From Flabesymbios commensalis (lineage: Eukaryota > Annelida > Polychaeta > Terebellida > Flabelligeridae): 64,000 bases of DNA. Numbering within the stretch: position 1 is the first letter of the stretch; each line of letters starts with the position of its first letter. The position numbers were made by a program, and so were the translations under genes. Below are positions 31,297 through 42,440 of the stretch, piece by piece. The stretch spans positions 84,279,099 to 84,343,098 of the forward strand of contig OZ024908.1 of NCBI GenBank assembly GCA_964017125.1, read 5' to 3'. Under the pieces are notes generated by a model. That model saw nothing but the letters and a program-made list of their open reading frames with translations. It was not told the origin of the DNA and ran no database searches.

Positions 31297-31532
31297 AACC
31301 TTTGTAGCGCGGGGATAGACTTTAATCGTCAGAATCTGACGTCCAATTCTGACGACTAAAGTCAATCCCTGCACCGTAAGAGTAAACATATGTATAATGG
31401 TCATAGACCCATAACATAGGTATTTAAATGAATCGAAAAGAACTGACTAAGACATTTGTGATGACTTTAAATTGCAAAAACCTTTTGGTCTCCATAGTTT
31501 ATACACAAAATAATTCAGCATTTCAAGGGTAA
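31297..31532 (+). mobile_element. MITE family A, copy 14
   Basis: TTTAACCTTTGTAGCGCGGG to CAGCATTTCAAGGGTAA. The hairpin lacks its middle part (GACGTCCAATTCTGACG). Confidence 0.8.
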
Positions 31533-31648
31533 AAACGATATAACGTGAGTTTTCAGAGTGTTTTTTAAAGCTTAGGGTTAGACACCAGATTGTTAAGACA
31601 CAGGACCACCACTGTTTCACAAGTAGGCCTAGACCTACCTCCCTTCTT

Positions 31649-31898
31649 AACCCTTACGGCGCTGAATTAGTTGTGTTTAAATCATGAAGACTAAAGGGTT
31701 TATCTCAAATTGAAATCCTCATAAATGTTTTAGTTAGCTCTTTCTGCTTTATTTGAATACCTATATCACGGATGTACTGCTATTATACATATTTTAATTC
31801 TTTCAGTGTGGGGACCGTCTTTATACGTCTGAATCTGACGTCTACAGACGTCAGATTCTGACGTATAATGACGGTGCCCGCACTGAAAGGGTTAACTT
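31649..31898 (-). mobile_element. MITE family A, copy 15
   Basis: TTAACCCTTACGGCGCTGAA to GCACTGAAAGGGTTAA. Both TTAA ends are present. The hairpin is a variant with ATAATGACGG instead of AAAGTCGATC. Confidence 0.88.
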
Positions 31899-32106
31899 AT
31901 CTAGACATACTGTCTTATCCACACCTTACAACACGCTGATGATTTAGCAGACGAGTTATGCTGAACATTAAAATTGCCCAACCCTTAGAGCACTGGTGCC
32001 CGAATGCAATAGACATTCTGTGTTTTTAATTAGCACCTCTATACAGCCCCTGATAACCAGTTCTTAAAAGTACAATATGCCTTCAATCTTATAACACTGA
32101 TATGTA
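31899..32106. other. no gene seen
   Basis: Unique-looking spacer. Confidence 0.3.
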
Positions 32107-33212
32107 TTAAAGATGATCTATCACCCCTTATATGGTACTAGAGGAGCGCGCAGCGCGAGGGCTGACGCGAGATTATGCACTAGTTCTGGTATAAACCTTA
32201 TAGTGCCTCTCTCTTTTCACCTGGTGAGGTAGGTGATTGTACAAACATTGGCAAGAAGTCCAGGAGACAAGGAACCAGGGCAGGGCTGCTGAACCATAAA
32301 GAAACAGCCGTTTGAGCGACCAGCCACCAGAGTAAGGGCAAGGACTGACCCTTTTGAGATGTGCTCTGCTTTCTGAGCAGTGTGTTTGAAACCACAATCA
32401 TGAACCGTCATCGTTAGCCAACCATCCGTGTCCGCCGTGCCATCACCCAAGCTAGCAATGTAATGATAAAGAGCTCATTGCTTAAGACCAGAATCCGCCT
32501 CCTTCAGTGCTATGATTGAAAGCCCACTGCCTTATGTGTCTCACAAAACGGCTCCTTTCAGAGCCCCTGTTCTCTGTGGGAACAGGAGTTCAGGAGTTCA
32601 ACCGATATCCGTCAACCGTCAACCGTCAACCGTCAACCGTGTTCTTGTCTCATGCAGTGGAGTGATAGGGAACTCACTGCTTTGGTATGTCACACAGAAC
32701 GGCGCCCCCAGAGCCCCTGTTCTATGTGGGAACAGGAGCTCAACCGTTATCCGTCAACCGTCAACCGTCAACCGTGTTTAAGCGTCAGCCTGGATTGCAG
32801 CCAGTAATTGATCCAGAATTGTATTAGAGCCTGATCGTTTTTGAACGATCTCATGATTCAACACCCGATCCTTGAAACACTGTGTGTTTTCAAGTGATCT
32901 AAATGTTTTAACCGCCAGTGCCGTCATCCTAGTTTTAATCATAGGGACATTTGTGAGGTCATGCAGATCTATTGTTCTCATTCTGTCCAGGTAGGTTACA
33001 CCAAGTGCTAGACCCCTTATATGGTATGAATAATTATGTCCTTATATGGGGACATAATATGGGGGTGATTGGCTCTCATGTGACCCTCTCGGAGGGTCAC
33101 ATGAAAGCCAATAACCCCATAAAAGGAAACACTTGTGCCCCATCTTGTGGCAACTTTGATTTATTTGTCACAAATTTATTCATACTTATAAGGGGTGATA
33201 GATCACCTTTAA
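32107..33212. mobile_element. TTAA MITE family G, copy 2, split by an 875-bp insertion
   Basis: TTAAAGATGATCTATCACCC starts the element; GGGTGATAGATCACCTTTAA ends it. After CCCCTTATATGGTA (32124-32137) the element breaks. It resumes with the same 14 bases at 33013-33026, then ATGAATAATTATGTCC and the usual centre (GTGACCCTCTCGGAGGGTCA). Confidence 0.85.
32138..33012. mobile_element. 875-bp unidentified insertion with 14-bp flanking repeat
   Basis: It is bounded by a direct repeat, CCCCTTATATGGTA, and begins and ends with CTAGA. Inside, a block of about 180 bp occurs twice (near 32500-32640 and 32655-32780). Each block has an AGAGCCCCTGTTCT motif, a GTGGGAACAGGAG motif and a run of CCGTCAA. 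A 14-bp target duplication is typical of retroposons, but there is no poly-A tail and no recognised coding segment. Overlapping ORFs of 67-77 codons (minus, 32173-32450) are in three frames and have no recognised similarity. It could also be a processed or unrelated insert. Confidence 0.6.
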
Positions 33213-33234
33213 GACCTAAAATTCACAAATCGCA

Positions 33235-33282
33235 TAAATGTTTAGTCACCTGAAGTTGTGTGTCGCGGTAGCGAGAGTGTGA
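33235..33282 (+). mobile_element. family C hairpin fragment
   Basis: GTCACCTGAAGTTGTGTGTC with GCGGTAGCGAGAG; the second hairpin arm is lost. Confidence 0.45.
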
Positions 33283-33299
33283 AACTACTATGGAACCCA

Positions 33300-33645
33300 G
33301 TAGACTTTAAAGGTGAAAAGTTACTTCACTTGGCATTGCAGAAAATCAATGAAAAACAGTAGCTACTAACTCGAAAGTAGGCAGACACTGCTTTTTAGAT
33401 TTCCATGGCGTTCCTTATATTATCCGATTAGATACTAGACTACAGGTATCAGTGCTTGACGATGTCACCAGACGAAAAAGTGGTGAGAGAAAAGGTGTGA
33501 GCGGTGATTAACACGTGTAATATTACACGTCCACACTGCTCTGAAAGGGAAAAGGCAGTATTTGCATACTTGTAAAGTAAGCAGATACTGCAATTTGGTT
33601 TTGCGCACGCTCACTATCAGTGCACATTAACCCGCCTCAAACTCG
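33300..33645. repeat. two family I-like hairpin segments
   Basis: AAACAGTAGCTACTAACTCG with AAGTAGGCAGACACTGC is near 33352. AAAAGGCAGTATTTGCATAC with AAGTAAGCAGATACTGC is near 33545. A possible CACGTGTAATATTACACGT palindrome sits between them (near 33512). Confidence 0.6.
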
Positions 33646-34540
33646 CGACTTTCCACCAGTATTGTTGTAATGGGATACAAATCAATTATCTAGGATATCA
33701 TTCGCTCATTTTCAGCTCAAAGCTATAAGCTGGTAACAAAATAACGCCTTCTATAATTAATATGACTAGAGTAAATGGATGCATCTGGTTGGCAGGTTAG
33801 TGTTGCATCGCCTCACCCTCGCCACAGGTCGCGCCAGTGCAAATTACACTTCTGAGTGTCCATTACATTTGCCTTATTCTTAGTATTGAAGTGCAGTCAG
33901 ATAATTGGTTTTAAATGTGAAAGAAGCGCCCAAGCACACACACTCATGTCTATTTGTAGTCAATTTACAAAACTGAATATATTATCGCTCACCTGAAGCT
34001 GTGGGTCGCTTCAAGTGAGCGAACAAATTGTTACAACTCGGCCATTTACCTTATATATACTCTGCACTGAGTTTCTGGGAGTCATTTAGGTGGGGGTTTT
34101 TTAGTGTATCTCCCGTGCATCAATAATACTTACCACATTGACGTCTGTGATGTATAGAAATGTATATATTCCAGCCAATGGTGACGTGCTCTATGTAACG
34201 TGACATAATTAATTATTCAAAATGGCTGTTATGCAAGATTACCATGCGCTCACACCAATATGGAGAAGGTAAATTTTGGGTAGATGTAAGATTCTACATA
34301 GTTCCATTTCTAATCACATGATTCGAGATATGACAAATTGAGAGCATGACAAATTATCTCAGCCTAGAGGAAGTTTCCTCTCCAAATAGTCTTATTTGCA
34401 CGCGTGAATCCTCTTCTATGTATTCCTTCATTGATTCAGCTATACATTCATTCTGACAAACTAACTGACTAAGACACATGGCTGTATTTCTGAGATAATG
34501 ACCAGAAAAAAATGTTAGCGAACAAAAATCATAAATGGCG
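33646..34540. other. no gene seen; small hairpin
   Basis: A short hairpin with GCTCACCTGAAGCTGTGGGT and CGCTTCAAGTGAGCG is at 33975-34025. The remainder is unique-looking. Confidence 0.35.
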
Positions 34541-34734
34541 TAGGAAAACTAGCAGGCCAGCCAGCTCACAGACAATTTGAGCCAACAGTAAAGTTAACTC
34601 GCGTGTTAATAGACAAGCCAGCCAGCAGCCCAATTATAGCCATCAGATCGGCAATCACGAAAGCCAGAAAACTAGCAAACAAGCCAACGGCCAGTTACCA
34701 CAAAAAAACATCGATCAAGCCAGCAAGCAATTCA

Positions 34735-34816
34735 GCAATTGACCCAATGTTGGCCTAATGTTGACCCACCGTCTGCGACGCTGGCTCAACATCAGGCCAA
34801 CATTGGGTCAATGCAA
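34735..34816. mobile_element. MITE family B, core of copy 10
   Basis: ATTGACCCAATGTTGGCCTA and AGGCCAACATTGGGTCAATG are perfect arms around GACCCACCGTCTGCGACGCT. The CCCAGCAAACAC ends are absent. Confidence 0.85.
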
Positions 34817-34888
34817 GGAAATAAATAAATCAGTAGACAAGTCAGCAAGCAAACCAGAAAGTGAGCAAGCAATCAAGCAAACAAGCAA

Positions 34889-35201
34889 AAATGAAGTGAA
34901 TCGGGCTTTAGGACATTGTTGTGCACATATAGGCTAAACTGGGCCAGGAGAACATCCTGAGGATGATGAGATGAGTGAGATGACACGGCCCTCCAGACAC
35001 CGGAATTTGAAATTCGAGCCCTGGCGGTCTAAGGCCGAGCACGCTACCTCTCGGTCACGGAGGCTCCCCACAATATTGAGTTTTACGAGTGGATGGGGAA
35101 GAAACATTTTGGTTTCTTTCAAACCGCCGAGACCGGGAAACGAACCCCGAGCTCTGGTGTGAAAGGCAACGGTGCTAACCACTACCCTAGGGCCCCTGCC
35201 C
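34889..35201 (-). mobile_element. SINE-1 with 13-bp target duplication
   Basis: AGCAAACAAGCAA flanks it at 34876-34888 and 35202-35214. Both tRNA-like heads are present. Because the flank is itself repetitive, the duplication is slightly less secure than the one at 10316. Confidence 0.85.
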
Positions 35202-35330
35202 AGCAAACAAGCAAGCGAATCAAACAAGCATTCAAACAAGTATATCGGATAAACAGACGACCAATTAGCGGACAAGCAAGGCATCAGGTAGACAAGCAAA
35301 TTAACAACACGCCTATACATAATGGTATTT

Positions 35331-35744
35331 AGGGTTCTTTATATATAGATAAATCTTCACATATATGCCAGCAGACATATATGTATTTCTGATACCAGGT
35401 AGACTTCACTAGTATGTGGAACCCTTCTCTAAATAACTATACAACTAATCACCTTCACGAACCTACTGCTCTAAGTGTAGCTGCTAAATTTTCAAATTTA
35501 AAATCATTTATTTATACCCAAAGTACATATTACACCACATCAACTACAGTGTTGTAACGAGGGAGACCTGCAAAAGGCTTTTGAAAAGCCACCCCCATGC
35601 AGGCCACCCAGTAACAAATCTGACAATCACTTTAAGAGTATTGTTATTTCACTTGAGTCGAATTGAACAAAAGATGATCCTATATCTTTTTTAATTTTGC
35701 AACATGTCTTGCTAGTAACGTCACGCAGAAAATAGACGCTGGAC
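35331..35744. other. no gene seen
   Basis: Nothing recognised. Confidence 0.3.
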
Positions 35745-35828
35745 TATGCTGTTCTGCAAAGTCAAAAAGCAGTGACAGTTTAGTAGAAAATTAATCAGTT
35801 ACTGCTGGCTTTGTACTGCTGTATAGAT
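35745..35828. mobile_element. hairpin family I, copy
   Basis: CTGCAAAGTCAAAAAGCAGT with AATCAGTTACTGCTGGCTTT. Confidence 0.55.
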
Positions 35829-35895
35829 GCACGTAATAATATCTGGTTGTAATTATACCTGTCTGGCTATGCTGTGCTGTGCTCACTGGTTCACA

Positions 35896-36150
35896 CCATC
35901 ATTGGTGACTATTCTGTGAAACTCAATGCGCTCGACCTCCTTTATTTTCACCGAGCTGGCTAATACAATGAAGTATGGGGGAGGGTTCTTATATAACCTT
36001 GTTTTCACCGAGTGATGTCACTGCGTTTCACAGAATAGTAGTTATATTTCTGTGTTTTTTCATCTTCCCATGCAAGGCTCGCTGCTCCCGAGGTCGAGGA
36101 CTTTTGATCTGCGACCTCAGGAGCAGCGAGCCTTGCGTGGGAAGATGGGG
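35896..36150. repeat. double inverted repeat (hairpin element J)
   Basis: An outer pair is TATTCTGTGAAACTCAATG (35909) and TGCGTTTCACAGAATA (36021). A second, longer hairpin at 36060-36148 has arms of about 36 bp with few mismatches: CATCTTCCCATGCAAGGCTC and GAGCCTTGCGTGGGAAGATG. The ORFs on the two strands here are mirror images of the hairpin. Confidence 0.75.
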
Positions 36151-36540
36151 TTTTAAAGCACTTATGTAATTTGTCTTTAAAGTGAAATATTTTACAAAAT
36201 ATCTGATATTACGTTGTGACATTAAATTCACACATTCAAGTAATTTTCACTTAAAGTTGTGCAATTTTTTTAATTTAGTTCAAACAACGGTAGAATATCA
36301 GAAATAATGCCACATACTGCCAAAGAGTAAAAACAAACATACGATGACAGCCTAACTAATAATCACAATGACAAAATAACAGTAAACTAGATACTGAAGT
36401 CATTCCCATTGACCGTGGTGAATGGTTTTGGCTGCTTTCTCAGTCAATCCTCAACCAATTCTCATGACATTTTACAAGCACTACTTTTTAGTAATTGGGG
36501 CGACTACCCCGAAAATTTCATTATAAAAAATTGTATGCTT

Positions 36541-36712
36541 TAACCCATTAAAGCCCAACTTTTTTAAAACAGAGCCTGCTAGTCGCAAATATAACACATT
36601 GCTACGATTGGACCACTATTACTATTTTAAATTTGAAAAAAAATATATATATTTTTTGAAAAGTGGTTTCTGGGACTGGCAAATTGTTTTGCCAGTGGGC
36701 TTTAGAAGGGTC
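36541..36712. mobile_element. MITE family K, complete copy
   Basis: TTAACCCATTAAAGCCCA and TGGGCTTTAGAAGGGT are inverted ends. GACTGGCAAATTGTTTTGCC with AGT is a hairpin near the right end. Confidence 0.65.
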
Positions 36713-37440
36713 GATGAAATGTGTTTATTGTGGTGACCAGTAGTAGTACTAGTAAATCATTGTTTTACGTCACTTTTCGGCACAAATGGTCTTTTACGTG
36801 ACATTGTAATACGATAAAAACGTTGTAGTCAATTGATGAGATGAATGATGTACAGATGATGATGTGAGCGTGGGGTGATAGAGCATGGTGAGTTATTGAG
36901 AGCGTTTTCCTTCGCTCGCCCAATGAGGGTTTCTGGGCATGTCTAGGGGGCAGCCAGACATGCCCAGACTCGCAGCGATTAAATTATGGCCAGATACGAG
37001 GAGGCTGCAGCTTCTCTTGGATGTTTGCTGTAGACTAGTGCTTCCGTACCATGCCGTATAGTATGAAACTGACGGAACAGATCTCTAATGACCCTACCCG
37101 GATGGGGGCGTCAAGTACAGCTATTAACAATCATCCCAGTACCCTTAGATATGGTAGATGTAATGACCACCACTGGTAATCACTCCCACGAGGAGTATCA
37201 TTCATAAATGTATTTTATTGCGTACTGAGACTAGGGGGTGTTTCTAGACCCGCAAATATACGGTTTTACTGATAGATGTATATCCTAGAGACCACAAGTT
37301 GAAACTGAGCTTTATTGGCTTCTCACGGATGAACTGCTTTGTGCCATGTTTACCAAATAAGGTATCATGGTTTCGTAAATGCTGAAATCCTCAGCCACAT
37401 CTGCCTGCTTGAAAGCTCCAGTCAACTCTTTAAAGAATCA
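36713..37440. other. no gene seen; small palindrome
   Basis: A perfect 13-bp arm palindrome, TCTGGGCATGTCT and AGACATGCCCAGA, is at 36931-36968. Otherwise unique-looking. Confidence 0.35.
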
Positions 37441-37555
37441 CCCAACTGCAAAATGCGCATGCCTGGGACGGTCAAGTGCAGGCCAACAGTATCCTATTGA
37501 GTACAGATTGACCGCATTAATATAGCCACTGAACTGATTACAAGATGCTACTTGA

Positions 37556-37650
37556 ACGAGACATTGATCCAATGCTGTTTCAATGTTGGGCCAACGTCTG
37601 CGACGCTGGCCCAACATTGATCCAACATTGGATTAATGTAAAACGTTTGA
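37556..37650. mobile_element. MITE family B, copy 11 (inside P1)
   Basis: GACATTGATCCAATGCTGTT to AACATTGGATTAATG. The AACGTCTGCGACGCTGGCCC centre is good. Confidence 0.8.
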
Positions 37651-37665
37651 GAGAAAGTCCTCCTG

Positions 37666-37771
37666 CCTAGCAAACACAAGACATTTGTATAACATTTATA
37701 CAACGTCGGCCAAATGTCTTCGACGTTGGTTCAACATTGCATAAAGTCATACAAATGTTTTGTTTACTGGG
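37666..37771. mobile_element. MITE family B, copy 12 (inside P1)
   Basis: CCTAGCAAACACAAGACATT to ACAAATGTTTTGTTTACTGG. A variant of family B with a TTGTATAACATTTATACAAC arm. Confidence 0.85.
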
Positions 37772-38009
37772 TTTCAAAACAAGCTTGAGGTCAGGCAGTT
37801 ACCACATCCCCGCAGTAATACAGTCAGTTTGTTTGGAAGCCAGCGACCAAGTAGGGGCAAGGGCCAAGGGCCAAGGGCTTTGAATTATTAACTCATAGAT
37901 GTCACTCAAGTATATATGAACTTGCTGTGATTTGAGAACTTGCTCTTAATGAGGCTTTGGGTATAAAACGCATATTTAGCATTATTATGGAATAGGGCCT
38001 TGGCCTATC

Positions 38010-38695
38010 CATTTGCTGAGAATACAGGTTATACTCCCTCTGCATGATATCAACCAGATTGTGGGGGGGGGGGGACATTTAGAGAAATACATTCCCAGGA
38101 GATTTAGCATTCACTTTCAATAAATCTTGTACACTTCATACACATCTTCTAAATGACACCATCTACTTCATCATTTTCTGAGCTGCTTTACAGTAGTTTG
38201 CTCATCCCACGCAGCGTATTCGAACATGGAGAGGATATCATTAGTCATGTAGCATAAACATATCAATCAAAGACACCATAAGTGCCCAACTGCAATGTCT
38301 TCCTAGTATATGTCATTTAGCAGACAAACAATTATTATTAGAAAAGGATGGAAATGGGCTTAACATATCAGCATGCTCGGAGATTTAGTACCAGACAGTT
38401 TACATAATAAACATAATGTATTTCGTTGCATCATTTTACAGAATGATTAATACTACAGACTATAATGTATTATCCCACTGGGAATTTTTTTTGCCATGTA
38501 AATTATTCTTCTTTTCATGCACAGGTCTTTTTTCATGCACAGATCTTTTTTCAGCATTACAATTACATGGTGAAAATCGCCACACATAACAGTTTCTTTA
38601 TGAATATTAACTTACTTACTACGAGATATGTGAAAAACTACTTTTTGGTCTTTTCCACGTCGATGAAGTAGCATTCTGGAAGTACTATTTTCCGA
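38010..38695. other. no gene seen; AT-rich
   Basis: A G-run is at about 38057-38070. Three TTTTTTCATGCACAG-like motifs are near 38513-38540. No exon is recognised. Confidence 0.35.
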
Positions 38696-38699
38696 CAAA

Positions 38700-38881
38700 C
38701 TTAAGCCTTGCTAAGCGTTGGTATCAACTATTAATTGCATAAAATGTAGTTAACCAAGACGTCGAGGGAGTTTACAACGGGTTCAAGTCGTGTAGCCTTT
38801 TAAAACATTTTTTTTTATTGCGACGTCACACAAAAACGTCACTGGCAAAAAAACTTGCCAGTGGGCTCTAATGGGTTGAAA
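38700..38881. mobile_element. MITE family K, right part
   Basis: CACTGGCAAAAAAACTTGCC with AGTGGGCTCTAATGGGTT matches the right end of 36541-36712. The left end is unclear. Confidence 0.5.
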
Positions 38882-40382
38882 ATGTGTCTACTTGACATGT
38901 AGCCTCGTCTCAGAATTTCATTACATTTACATTTGTACCTTACAAATACATTTGTACCTTGGCCCCATGACTAGACAGTGGGGTGCAAAATGTCATGAAA
39001 ATTGCTTCAGAATTGACTGAGGAATCCACGAAATTCAGTAAGCAGTGACTGTGCTTTCCCTTGATTCGCACAGCAACAACGTGAAAAACGTTAGATTGAT
39101 TGCACGCCAATGTTGCAGGCTGGCATTATTTCGCAACGTTACAGAGAACACCCCTCTGGGGACTAATTGATTAAGTGTGACATTGTCTTAAGGAAAAAGC
39201 TCACGTCCCATAATCAATGATAATCACCATGGCAAATTAACTAGAACTTATTCCTGAGGCATGATGCTGTTACCCTTGTTGTCCTGCTACGCCCATATAT
39301 ACGGTTTTAGATCAATAGAATTATCACCAAATTTTATAAAAAAAAGTACTCAGTAGATGCTCAGTAGTTCTCAGTTAATCCAATAACTTAATATTGGAGA
39401 TGTCTATTTTTCATAAGTATAAATATTTTTCGTCAAAATTGCGTCAGCGATTCCTGCTTCAAAATGAATGAAAAATAAAAACAAAAAACTCAGCAGGTGT
39501 CCTGCTGAATTTTTTGCTTGTCGTTTGAGAGAAATATTCAATATAATATTTCTACAGCTACAATTTGTCAAATTGTTGCTGTAAAAATATAATAAATCAA
39601 ATAGATAATGTTTTATGCTTGACTATTTCTACCCATATTTTGATGGTGTCCCAAATCTTAATTATATTGTCAGTGTTACACAAATTGCCTCCTGTCGCCC
39701 TTTAACGCCTCCACGCCGTCTTTTAACGCTTCGCGTCTCCGTTATGAAGAGAGAAACATACTTTTATTGTATGTTTATCTTTTCATAACGCTTTCACAGC
39801 ATCCAGAATTACTTGTGTATTGAAACAAGCTAGACAAAACACATGTTCAGTGGCGAAACACAACCTAAGTCGTGGGAATCATCTTTGCTGGCGAGACAGT
39901 CAGGCGCTCTACCAAAGTGTGACGTCCCCTTCTCTATTATATTGGTTCAATGCCGCGTGCTAGCGCATAAAGTGTGTGAAACATCGGCGGCATTCAGTGC
40001 TACATTAATTATTCTGACATTTTCTGAGAAGCGTTTCTCGAGCTCCATCTTTTTCCATTCCAGGTGATCTCCCTCAATTCCCATCTCGTTTTTCCCACCT
40101 GCATCCCCCCCTCCCCACTTCCCCTCTCGGGCAGATTCAGCCCTACCACCTTGCCGCTTCCCACACCTCACTCTTCCACGTGTGTCGTTCCCCGGTAGAA
40201 GCTCCCAACCCTCTCTAGGCTGGAAGAAGATTTAGGCCTTTGCGTGTTCTCGAAGAAGTTAACATTTTAATTTTGAGATTCATTTATACTGACGACGCCT
40301 ATCCGGTGGCTTAACAATTTACGACGATTTATGTAGATTTTCTAAATTTCAGTAAAAATGTGAAGATAAGATCTTCACCATT
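38882..40382. other. no gene seen
   Basis: About 1.5 kb of mostly unique-looking sequence. A GTAAGCAGTGACTGTG piece near 39038 may be family I. A region with more C near 40040-40200 has no coherent reading frame on either strand. Confidence 0.4.
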
Positions 40383-40752
40383 AAAGCGTTAAATAAAATA
40401 ATTAAAAATTTTGCCCACTTGAAGTTGTGGGTCGCGGTACGCGACCCACAACTTCAAGTGGGTGAAAATTAATTATATTTGTTTAATGAGAGACCAAACA
40501 TTTGTAAATCTTGATGTTTTAAAGCTCATTTCGTTCTCAATAACAGCGATCTGATCGGCTAAAAAAATGATTTCATAACTACCTACTAAATCACTGTCAT
40601 TGGGAACGAAATGAGTGTCTAAATCTCGAAATTGGCCAATGTTTGTTCCTAAATTAAACAAATATGAGTAAATGCCACCCACTTCAAGTTGTGGGTCGCG
40701 GTAACGAGACACAACTTCAAGGGGTTAGAATGTTAACGCTTTAGGGGTTACA
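40383..40752. mobile_element. head-to-head pair of family C elements
   Basis: A minus-oriented copy (40383-40565) starts with a 23-bp perfect hairpin, CCCACTTGAAGTTGTGGGTC with GCG, a 3-base spacer GTA and the exact complement. A plus-oriented copy (40570-40752) follows, with its own hairpin (GTCGCGGTAACGAGACAC). The two share the region around AACAGCGATCTGATCGGC, so together they make a larger imperfect inverted repeat. Confidence 0.75.
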
Positions 40753-40769
40753 TTATTTTAGATAAACGA

Positions 40770-40830
40770 AGAGACCAAAGGGTTTTTTAGTTTGAAATTA
40801 TCGTAAAATAAATGGTATTTCCGTCTTCAA
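40770..40830 (-). mobile_element. MITE family A fragment
   Basis: GACCAAAGGGTTTTTTAG and AATTATCGTAAAATAAATGG only. Confidence 0.5.
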
Positions 40831-40954
40831 CCTCAATAATAATTTCCCCTTTACACAAGGGAAATTGAAGTAGATTCAAATAGTGCAAATACAAGTATTT
40901 GAGTGATTGTTTGGAGGGGACAACGAGACATGGCTAACCCCTCAGCTCCTATAA

Positions 40955-41232
40955 CGCTTACATATTTTTGTATAGGCCATGGAGATCAAAGGTTTTTCAA
41001 TTTGAAAGCATCATACATTTCTTAGTTAACTTTTTAGCTTCATTTAAATTCCTTTCCCAGCAAACACACAACATCTATATAGGCCCAGGCCGTCGCCGCT
41101 CTTTGTGTTTTCTGGGATGTTATGGCTCTACGGCCATTATATTTGTTTAATTCTTTCAGTGCGGAAATCGAGCTTAGACGTCAGATCCTGACATCTAATA
41201 TATAGCCCGTCTCCGCTCTAAAAGGGCTAAAG
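40955..41232 (-). mobile_element. MITE family A, copy 17, carrying a family B insert
   Basis: ATAACGCTTACATATTTTTG starts it and TAAAAGGGCTAAAG ends it. A 60-bp shortened family B element interrupts the body near 41056-41117. Confidence 0.75.
41056..41117. mobile_element. shortened MITE family B inside family A
   Basis: CCCAGCAAACACACAACATC and GTGTTTTCTGGGA are the two ends; most of the central palindrome is lost. The host element breaks exactly at AAATTCCTTT and resumes with TGTTATGGCTCTACGG. Confidence 0.75.
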
Positions 41233-41423
41233 TGCTTATCACGTCGATAGTGGTTTTCCCTTAATTTTTGTTCATCAAACAAAAAAAAGCAACCAGAGCT
41301 CTGCATTAAACTTAATAGATTAGTTTTGTCTTGATTCAAATCGTACGAATGCAATTAATTTCCACTAACTTGAAGTTGTGGGTCGTGGTAGCGAGGCACA
41401 ACTTCAAGTGGGTAAAACATTAA
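41233..41423 (+). mobile_element. MITE family C, copy 13
   Basis: AAGTGCTTATCACGTCGATA to the hairpin CTTGAAGTTGTGGGTCGTGG with TAGCGAGGCACAACTTC. Its end fades into the coding relic at 41424. Confidence 0.7.
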
Positions 41424-42440
41424 ATGCATAATGTAGCATGCGATGATCTTGTCCTGGTGACGCTCGAAACAGTCAGGAAAGAATCTGCTGTACCTGATGA
41501 CGCCACTCCTGACCATGTAATGGCACTGGTCCAACCGCTGCCTTCTGTATATGATAAAGCCGAGGCCTTTTCCACAGCTAAGAATGTACAGTTCCGAGGG
41601 TTTTAACTGACTTAAAACACTTCCAACCATAATGAGGATCCCTCATAATCAACAGCTCGGTCACACCCGACTGATTATAGTACCATAGGCCTACCATAAT
41701 AATTTGCATCAACAAGAACTCTCCATTCTCGGTTTCGAATGTAGATTTGTCGGACAAAGCAAATAATTTAGTGGTGTGTTTTAAAGAAGGGTTCTTATTG
41801 AAATCAATGCAGATGATTCTCTACATGAAGCTCCCCAAACATAATTATAAATTTGTATTCTCCGTACTCTGGCCACTGCCATTGAATTTTCTAGAGCAGA
41901 CTAGAACAAATAAGTCGGAGAAATCAGGCAGCTCACCTCTGACCTTAGAAGATTGGCAGGATGAGCATAAATGGAAAAGTTCACAGTCCCAGTTCTGGAA
42001 TATGGTGTTGGATATATAGCTAGTCATATTCCTCTTGATCCGCTCTTTCAGGGAAGGAGACTTTAAACTGTACCGGGAAGGCCTATCAGAAATGATCCCA
42101 TACATATTCTCAAACAAAAAAGAAAGCTATGCCAGATGGCTTCCAATTCACTTGCATGACATGATGACCATTGACCAGCAACATCCACAATAGCCAAGGT
42201 GTTGTACACAGGGATCTTTGTAGGGGATTTTACAAAAGGTTCTATCATCCCATCAAAAAGAACAAAATTGCCTTCTCGAAGCATGACCAGGTTGTCAGGA
42301 GCTCAAAGGAGATGGTGCGGAAAAAGGACAGTCAGCTATTCTCAAGACTCTTCATTTTCTGTCAGGTCAGGTCAGACTTGTTAGATTTCTTCAAGCACAA
42401 GACCCAGGCAGCTCCAGCTTCGTTTAATGACAACGGCAAA
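41424..42440 (+). pseudogene. relic of a transposon-linked gene, C-terminal part
   Basis: Three stretches look protein-coding. The first (41424-41606) has PDDATPDHVMALVQPLPSVY. The second (41747-42019) has LTLEDWQDEHKWKSSQSQFW. The third (near 42055-42190) has RSFREGDFKLYREGLSEMIP, then SYARWLPIHLHDM. The pattern 'W...SxFHFW...LIRSxREGxFxLYxxxLxxxxPxFFxxxxxxYARWLPVHLRDM' is one I recall from large uncharacterised proteins in corals, hemichordates and molluscs, which also hold the 'GCDTTS' motif seen at 18663. The following 42200-42440 region matches only loosely. Several interruptions show that it is not functional. No inverted ends were found around it; a SINE-1 fragment (42441) closes it. 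Family assignment is from memory, and what the protein does is unknown to me. Confidence 0.6.

Larger units (their letters stand above)
34541..35330 (+). repeat. degenerate AGCAAGCAAGCCAGC-rich stretch
   Basis: Short motifs such as AAGCAAACAAGC, AAGCCAGC and AGACAAGC recur irregularly throughout. A family B MITE (34735-34816) and a SINE-1 (34889-35201) are inserted in it. It does not read as a protein repeat. Confidence 0.7.
37441..38009 (+). repeat. 570-bp dispersed duplicate P1, contains two family B MITEs
   Basis: It matches 57692-58260 in the same orientation over the full length. Landmarks are CAACTGCAAAATG, GCATGCCTGGGACGGTCAAG, TAGCCACTGAACTGATTACA, CAGCGACCAAGTAGGGGCAA and AATAGGGCCTTGGCCTA. 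Both copies carry the same two family B elements in the same places, so those were already present in the ancestor. No gene is recognised. Confidence 0.9.
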
